Below are positions 34,857-39,536 of a stretch of DNA of 39,536 nt, piece by piece (within the stretch, counting starts at the first letter, position 1; each line of letters begins with the position of its first letter). The notes beneath the pieces were generated by a model. The model worked only from the letters and a program-made list of their open reading frames with translations. It was not told where the DNA came from and searched no databases. Both the position numbers and the translations under genes were made by a program. Source of the stretch: Flavobacterium psychrophilum. GTDB taxonomy: Bacteria > Bacteroidota > Bacteroidia > Flavobacteriales > Flavobacteriaceae. Location of the stretch: positions 1 through 39,536 of the forward strand of contig CAMCVA010000016.1 in assembly GCA_945879625.1 (NCBI GenBank). Reading direction: 5' to 3'.

Positions 34857-35639
34857 ATGAAAAAACTACTTCTGTTATTTGTACTTCTAATTTTTGCATA
34901 TCAAGGCAACGCCCAAGATAAGCTCACTGTTTTTTTTGATTTTGATCACTTCGAATTGAATGACAATGCAGTAAAAAAACTGGACAATTGGATTATTGCC
35001 TCGCCCAATGTTGAGGTAACCAAAGTTTTTGGGTTTTGCGATTGGAAAGGAACTAATTCCTACAACGATTCGCTTTCAATTAAACGGGTGAATGCCGTAG
35101 TTGAATTTATGAAAACCCACCAAATCAAAGTAAATGCAGGTTATGATGTGCGTGGTTTTGGGGAAGATTTTGAACAGTCCAAAATTCAATCGGAGAATAG
35201 AAAAGTAATCATAGAATACCAAGAAAAACCCGCCGAAGTCAAGAAAGAACCACTATCGGCTTTACAGCAAAAAATCAAAAATTCCACCAAAGGCGATATG
35301 ATTACCCTCGATAATTTGTACTTCTTTAATATGTCGCCGCGCTTATTGCCCAAGTCCAAATCAGTTTTGTACGATTTACTATGCGCGATGCAAGAAAACC
35401 CCAATTTAAAAATTGAAATTCAAGGGCATATTTGTTGTCAAATTAAGGGTGATGTATACAATCTGTCTACTTCGAGAGCCCGCGCAATCTATAATTTTTT
35501 AGTGAGTCAACGCATCAACCGCAAGCGACTTTCCTATATCGGATTTGGCACAACCAAACCTCTTCATCCCATTCCCGAGCAAACCGAGCAACAAGAAAAC
35601 GAAAACCGTCGGGTAGAAATTTTAATCAAAGACAAGTAG
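34857..35639 (+). CDS. Envelope protein with two OmpA-like domains (second of the pair)
   Basis: This 260-residue paralogue of the preceding protein has signal MKKLLLLFVLLIFAYQGNAQ. The first domain has VFGFCDWKGTNSYNDSLSIKRVNAVVEFM and the second IQGHICCQIKGDVYNLSTSRARAIYNFL, then GFGTTKPLHPIP and NRRVEILI. As in its neighbour, Cys-Cys replaces the usual GHTD aspartate in the C-terminal domain. The linker between domains is shorter (about 25 residues less). The 12-bp gap to the first gene points to one transcript and a local duplication. The role is likely cell-envelope structure or sensing; the ligand is unknown. Confidence 0.82.
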   Translation: MKKLLLLFVLLIFAYQGNAQDKLTVFFDFDHFELNDNAVKKLDNWIIASPNVEVTKVFGFCDWKGTNSYNDSLSIKRVNAVVEFMKTHQIKVNAGYDVRGFGEDFEQSKIQSENRKVIIEYQEKPAEVKKEPLSALQQKIKNSTKGDMITLDNLYFFNMSPRLLPKSKSVLYDLLCAMQENPNLKIEIQGHICCQIKGDVYNLSTSRARAIYNFLVSQRINRKRLSYIGFGTTKPLHPIPEQTEQQENENRRVEILIKDK

Positions 35640-35703
35640 GTTTCTCCCGCTAATTTATCTGCAAAAACCCAAAAATCGACGTGTTCGATAGCCAACTTCT
35701 CGC

Positions 35704-35711
35704 TATCTTTG
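35704..35711 (+). promoter_or_regulatory. Promoter -7 element for purM
   Basis: TATCTTTG covers the TTG at 35709 that would otherwise be an upstream start, and lies 25 bp before the ATG at 35736. Confidence 0.6.
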
Positions 35712-35735
35712 CCGCACCAAACACCACACAAACCT

Positions 35736-36914
35736 ATGAGTTCTGATGTTTCCAAAAGATACGCACAACGCGGCGTCTCGGCTTCTAAAGAAGAGGTACA
35801 CAACGCCATAAAATCGATTGATAAAGGCTTGTATCCTAAAGCTTTTTGCAAAATCATTCCCGATCACCTCACCCAAGACCCCAATTATTGCCTCATCATG
35901 CATGCCGATGGCGCAGGAACCAAGTCGTCTTTGGCCTATATGTATTGGAAAGAAACTGGTGATTTGTCGGTATGGAAAGGCATTGCCCAAGACGCACTCA
36001 TCATGAATATTGACGATTTGTTGTGTGTGGGCGCCACCGATTCTATTTTGCTTTCTTCTACCATTGGACGCAACAAAAATGTGATTCCTGGCGAAGTGAT
36101 TGCGGCCATAATTGCCGGAACGGAAGATCTCATTAAAGAATTGGCAACCTACGGCGTAGAGATTCACAGCACTGGCGGAGAAACTGCCGATGTGGGTGAT
36201 TTGGTCCGTACGATCATTGTAGATTCTACGGTAACCGCGCGCATGAAACGCGACAAAGTAATTGACAGCGCACGCATACAAGCCGGCGATGTGATTGTGG
36301 GATTGGCCTCGTTTGGTCAGGCACATTACGAAAAAGAATACAACGGCGGAATGGGAAGCAACGGATTAACTTCGGCGCGACACGATGTGTTTAGCAACGA
36401 TTTGGCTGCCAAATACCCTGAAAGTTATGATGCAGCGGTTCCTGCAGATTTGGTCTATTCGGGAGAAATTGGCCTCACCCAACACATCAAAGACGTGACC
36501 ATCAATGCAGGAAAATTGGTTTTATCGCCTACGCGAACCTACGCACCCATCATCAAAAAAATACTCGATCAATTTTCTCCGCAAGAGATTCATGGCATGG
36601 TGCATTGCAGTGGCGGTGCCCAAACCAAGATTTTGCATTTTATAGAAAATCTCCACATAATAAAAGACAATTTATTTCCAGTTCCGCCATTGTTTCAGCT
36701 GATTCAATCGCAATCCAATACCGATTGGAAAGAGATGTACCAGGTGTTTAATTGTGGCCACCGTATGGAATTGTATGTGCCCGAATCTATCGCTGCCGAA
36801 CTCATTGCCATTTCGGAATCGTTTGGCGTAGCGGCCCAAATTGTGGGTAGAGTAGAAGCTTATCAAACCAAAAAACTCACCATCCAAAGTCCTTATGGTA
36901 CTTTTGAATACTAA
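35736..36914 (+). CDS. purM: Phosphoribosylformylglycinamidine cyclo-ligase (AIR synthetase)
   Basis: This 392-residue enzyme of purine synthesis closes the imidazole ring (FGAM to AIR, with ATP). The start MSSDVSKRYAQRGVSASKEEV follows the TATCTTTG promoter. Family landmarks are MHADGAGTKSSLAYMYWKETGD (substrate and ATP loop), DALIMNIDDLLCVGA, STGGETADVGDLVRT, and the C-terminal HCSGGAQTKIL and FNCGHRMELYVP. It is somewhat longer and more divergent than the proteobacterial enzyme, as usual in Bacteroidota. It is followed after 6 bp by an unknown gene. Confidence 0.93.
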   Translation: MSSDVSKRYAQRGVSASKEEVHNAIKSIDKGLYPKAFCKIIPDHLTQDPNYCLIMHADGAGTKSSLAYMYWKETGDLSVWKGIAQDALIMNIDDLLCVGATDSILLSSTIGRNKNVIPGEVIAAIIAGTEDLIKELATYGVEIHSTGGETADVGDLVRTIIVDSTVTARMKRDKVIDSARIQAGDVIVGLASFGQAHYEKEYNGGMGSNGLTSARHDVFSNDLAAKYPESYDAAVPADLVYSGEIGLTQHIKDVTINAGKLVLSPTRTYAPIIKKILDQFSPQEIHGMVHCSGGAQTKILHFIENLHIIKDNLFPVPPLFQLIQSQSNTDWKEMYQVFNCGHRMELYVPESIAAELIAISESFGVAAQIVGRVEAYQTKKLTIQSPYGTFEY

Positions 36915-36920
36915 AATACT

Positions 36921-37352
36921 ATGGTAATACATCCCAAAAACGGTATCGATCAGTTGTTGTTTGGCATGAGCCAAGCCGATGTAAATTCACTATACGGTAA
37001 AGCCGACAAGGTTTTTTTAGACGAAGAGGAAAACAGCATATGGGTGTATAACGTCTTGCAATTTCGTCTCACGTTTTACGCCGATGAAAATTTCAGATTG
37101 GGCTATATCATTACCTCCAATCCTGCAGCCGAAGTGCTTCAGCATCACGTAATGGGCAAACCCATCCAAGAAGTGAAAGCGGCTTTGCCATTTAAAAACT
37201 GGGAACAAGAAGATTTTGATACCACCGAAAACCACTTCAACGAATCGAATTGGCTCATTTTGCAAGCCGAGTTTGGCCGCGTAATTCGACTCGAATTGGG
37301 TGCCATCATCAAGGACGACGAATCCTTTGATTGGAAGTTTGGACCGAAATAA
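36921..37352 (+). CDS. Conserved-looking protein of unknown function behind purM
   Basis: I do not recognise this 143-residue protein. It is soluble and acidic, without signal peptide. The start IHPKNGIDQLLFGMSQADVNSLYGKADKV and then WVYNVLQFRLTFYADENFRLGYI resemble, in style, small SMI1/BamE-like folds in which a GMS-x-x-x-V helix precedes a beta hairpin. A second helix-strand unit (MGKPIQEVKAALPF...WLILQAEFGRVIRLELG) looks like a repeat of the first. It begins 6 bp after purM and is surely on the same transcript, which a strong terminator ends. The function should not be guessed from purM. Confidence 0.7.
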   Translation: MVIHPKNGIDQLLFGMSQADVNSLYGKADKVFLDEEENSIWVYNVLQFRLTFYADENFRLGYIITSNPAAEVLQHHVMGKPIQEVKAALPFKNWEQEDFDTTENHFNESNWLILQAEFGRVIRLELGAIIKDDESFDWKFGPK

Positions 37353-37390
37353 AAAAAGGGATTTTCTACAACTAGAAAATCCCTTTTTTT
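37351..37390. terminator. Bidirectional terminator with an 18-bp perfect stem
   Basis: The arms 37351-37368 and 37373-37390 are perfectly complementary (A7-GGGATTTTCTA) around a CAAC loop. It serves the purM operon and the convergent isomerase gene. Confidence 0.93.
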
Positions 37391-37405
37391 TGGAATCAAT
37401 TGGAT

Positions 37406-38635
37406 TTATTTTTCTGGATTGGCAGGCCCGCTTGCTGCTGGAGCTCCTTCCAATAATTGTACTTCAAAAATAATATTCGCATTGGGTGGAATTACACCGC
37501 CAGCGCCACGTTCGCCATACCCTAAATTGGCTGGGATAAAGAAGATGGCTCTTTCGTTCATGGTCATGTTTCCTATTCCTTCCAAGAAACCAGGAATCAA
37601 GCCTTCCTTTTTACCGAATTCAAAAGGGAACGGTTGATACCCATTTTGGCTGGCGCGGTTTTCGTCATAACGCTCATATTCTTTGGCTACTTCGGCTACG
37701 CTGCTGTCAAATAAACTTCCGTCTTCTAAGTAACCGGCATAATGAATGTAAACCGTAGAACCATCTGCAGGTTTCACTCCGTTACCTGGAGCCAAAGATT
37801 TAAAGGCTAAACCAGTTGCCGAAACAGTTGAGGAGGTACGAAGGTCGCTTAAGTAAGCTACTTTTTTGGCTTTTACGGGAGCGATTTTTTCATCATACAA
37901 TTTCTTTGCTGCAGCTTGTTCTTCAGCTTGTTTGGCTTTAGTAGCGGCTTGTTCTTCTGACAATTTCTTGTCGTCTTCGGCTTTGTTGGCAAAGTAGTCT
38001 GTGAATGTTTTTACAGCATTAAATGCTTTGGCAGCAGCTCCTTTGCGCACAATGGTAACTTTGGTCATCAAGTCGTCTTGCACAATGGCATTTACCACGT
38101 CTTGCCCCACAGTTACATAGCCAAATATGGTGTGTTTTCCGGTGAGCCATGGTGTTTCTTTGTGCGTGATGAAAAACTGAGAGCCGTTTGTTGCCGGACC
38201 TGAATTGGCCATAGCCAAGATACCGGCTTTGTCAAATTTAAATTCCGGAACGATTTCATCTTTAAAGCTATAGCCAGGACCACCAGAACCGTTTCCGGCA
38301 GGATCTCCTCCTTGTATCATGAAATCTTTGATTACACGGTGGAATTTTAATCCATTAAAAAATGGTTTTCCTTTCAGTTTTTCGTCGCTTACGTTGGGGT
38401 GATTCCCTTCAACCAAGGCTACAAAGTTGGCAACGGTAATGGGCGCTTTTTGGTATTCCAATTGCACGACAATTTTTCCTTTGGCGGTTTCAAATTCTAC
38501 AAACATTCCGTCTTGCGATTTGGCTACTGGTTTTGCAGCAGTTTTAGCCGCTGGTTTGGCAAGCGGTTTTTTGGCTTTTTGAGCAAAACCGAAGCTTGCG
38601 GTGAGGAGTAATAAAACAATGAGTTTTGTTTTCAT
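37406..38635 (-). CDS. Exported cyclophilin-FKBP fusion peptidyl-prolyl isomerase
   Basis: This is a 409-residue protein with two isomerase domains. A signal peptide (MKTKLIVLLLLTASFGFAQ) and an Ala/Lys/Pro linker (20-41) lead to a cyclophilin domain (about 44-195; FHRVIKDFMIQGGDP, GSQFFITHKETPWLTGKHTIFG). A Glu/Ala/Lys coiled segment (about 210-260) follows, then an FKBP domain (about 285-400; [48 protein letters not shown]). Both active regions look intact. The role is folding of exported proteins in the periplasm or at the outer membrane. Fusions of the two isomerase classes are uncommon outside Bacteroidota. A paralogue lies 67 bp upstream on the same strand. Confidence 0.9.
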   Translation of the reverse strand: MKTKLIVLLLLTASFGFAQKAKKPLAKPAAKTAAKPVAKSQDGMFVEFETAKGKIVVQLEYQKAPITVANFVALVEGNHPNVSDEKLKGKPFFNGLKFHRVIKDFMIQGGDPAGNGSGGPGYSFKDEIVPEFKFDKAGILAMANSGPATNGSQFFITHKETPWLTGKHTIFGYVTVGQDVVNAIVQDDLMTKVTIVRKGAAAKAFNAVKTFTDYFANKAEDDKKLSEEQAATKAKQAEEQAAAKKLYDEKIAPVKAKKVAYLSDLRTSSTVSATGLAFKSLAPGNGVKPADGSTVYIHYAGYLEDGSLFDSSVAEVAKEYERYDENRASQNGYQPFPFEFGKKEGLIPGFLEGIGNMTMNERAIFFIPANLGYGERGAGGVIPPNANIIFEVQLLEGAPAASGPANPEK

Positions 38636-38702
38636 GGTATGGGTATTAATAGTCCTTACTTATTTTGCAATGGCAGGGATTTCAGGTTTAGTCCCTTGGG
38701 GG

Positions 38703-39536
38703 TTATTTAATTAATTCAACTTCAAAAATAATATTGGCATTGGGCGGAATTACATTGCCAGCGCCTTGTGCCCCATAGCCCAAATTGGCTGGGATAAACA
38801 AGACAGCTTTGTCTCCGAAATTCATTTTTTCTAATCCTTCAATAAATCCGGGAATCATGCCTTCTTTTCTACCCGCTTCAAACGGAATAGGGGTATATTG
38901 TTTGTCCGCTGCACGCTGGGGGTCAAATTTACCAAAGGTGCGGGCTACATCTTCTAGACTGGTGTCAAACAAATCGCCATTTTCTAGAAAGCCAGCGTAG
39001 TGTATTTGTACTTGTTCGCCTGCTTTGGGTTTTGTCCCGTTTCCTTTTTTAACCAGAAAAAACTGCAAGCCAGATTTGGTAACCGCTGCTTTACTTTTTA
39101 CTCCAGAAAAATAAGCCACTTTTTGGTCCTTTACTAGTTTGTATTTGGCGTCGTATATTTTTTTGTTTTCGGCTTCAAGTGCGATAGCTTTTTTCTTTTC
39201 TTCTAATTCGGTACTGAAATAGGTAGAGAAAATTTTGGGTGCATCAAATTTTTCGGCTGCACTTCCCACGCGAATGATGCTAATTTTTGTAATCACATCG
39301 TCTTGAACAATGGCATTAACTACCTCCGTGCCTTTGTCAATTACATGGCCAAAAATGGTGTGTTTACCTTGCAACCAAGGAGTTGCGGTATGGGTGATAA
39401 AAAACTGTGAACTGTTGGTTGCAGGTCCCGAATTGGCCATGGCCAAAATTCCGCCTTTGTCAAACGGAAGCTGGCTGATTTCGTCTTTAAACTGGTAGCC
39501 TGCATCGCCTGAGCCATCGCCGTTGGGATCGCCACC
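38703..39536 (-). CDS. Cyclophilin-FKBP fusion isomerase, second copy (5' end outside window)
   Basis: The frame is open to the right edge; its first codons there read [13 protein letters not shown], inside the cyclophilin domain, so the true start lies beyond 39536. Visible are the rest of the cyclophilin ([21 protein letters not shown]), a shorter charged helix than in the other copy, and a complete FKBP domain ([48 protein letters not shown]) ending at EVELIK. An internal ATG at 39446 is not the start. It lies upstream of the first copy in the direction of transcription, so the pair is probably cotranscribed. The tail of the other copy after the FKBP domain (APAASGPANPEK) is missing here. 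Confidence 0.9.
   Translation of the reverse strand, partial: GGDPNGDGSGDAGYQFKDEISQLPFDKGGILAMANSGPATNSSQFFITHTATPWLQGKHTIFGHVIDKGTEVVNAIVQDDVITKISIIRVGSAAEKFDAPKIFSTYFSTELEEKKKAIALEAENKKIYDAKYKLVKDQKVAYFSGVKSKAAVTKSGLQFFLVKKGNGTKPKAGEQVQIHYAGFLENGDLFDTSLEDVARTFGKFDPQRAADKQYTPIPFEAGRKEGMIPGFIEGLEKMNFGDKAVLFIPANLGYGAQGAGNVIPPNANIIFEVELIK

Overview
The window looks like chromosome from a member of the Bacteroidota, most likely class Flavobacteriia (Flavobacterium or a close relative). The evidence is a type III glutamine synthetase, a glycoside hydrolase with a type IX secretion C-terminal tail, DUF3810, DUF4197, DUF6265 and DUF1543 proteins, Bacteroidota-type -7 elements (TAnnTTTG) in front of many genes, and short flavobacterial intergenic repeats. 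It reads as an ordinary housekeeping and metabolic region. I see no phage, transposase, CRISPR array or large secretion or defence locus. The only accessory-type module is a higBA toxin-antitoxin pair whose toxin is frameshifted.

Layout. Positions 1-654 hold the 3' part of a sugar-binding GntR/LacI-type regulator. Positions 919-5770 hold two proline tRNA genes (GGG and TGG anticodons) on opposite strands. Between them lies a minus-strand operon, udk - divIC-like - mutA - mutB, ending in both subunits of methylmalonyl-CoA mutase. Positions 5771-7060 are rich in hairpins and direct repeats and contain the damaged higBA. Positions 7151-16603 carry trxB, a GIN-domain protein, a dienoyl-CoA-reductase-like SDR, the putrescine pair aguB-aguA, DUF4268, a Nudix CoA pyrophosphatase, an acyltransferase, DUF3810 and pepD. 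Positions 16725-25200 carry a TonB-dependent siderophore receptor, a DUF6265 lipoprotein, prfA, pyrF, a secreted GH16 glucanase, an alpha/beta hydrolase and a DUF4197 protein. Positions 25359-28784 encode the fused isobutyryl-CoA mutase IcmF. After a repeat-filled gap come a 50-residue basic protein, DUF1543, a collagen-like lipoprotein, a TerC-type transporter, glnN, a tandem pair of double-OmpA-domain proteins, purM with an unknown partner, and two tandem cyclophilin-FKBP fusions. The second fusion runs off the right edge.

How the genes connect. MutAB and IcmF are two cobalamin-dependent acyl-CoA mutases that should feed propionyl-CoA and branched-chain acyl-CoA carbon into central metabolism. 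Their specificity residues differ as expected: Tyr/Arg in MutB, Phe/Gln in IcmF. AguA and AguB together turn agmatine into putrescine. The TonB receptor has a palindromic operator candidate next to its promoter, which suggests iron control. The two OmpA-like proteins and the two periplasmic-type prolyl isomerases are local duplications tied to the cell envelope.

Limits. All functions come from reading motifs by eye, with no database search. Promoters rest mainly on the TAnnTTTG element. I did not find a clear novel multi-gene system. The best second looks are the hairpin repeats behind tRNA-Pro, the broken higB between matching repeats, the OmpA pair with Cys-Cys in place of the peptidoglycan-binding Asp, the duplicated cyclophilin-FKBP fusions and the dyads at the glnN and ompA starts.
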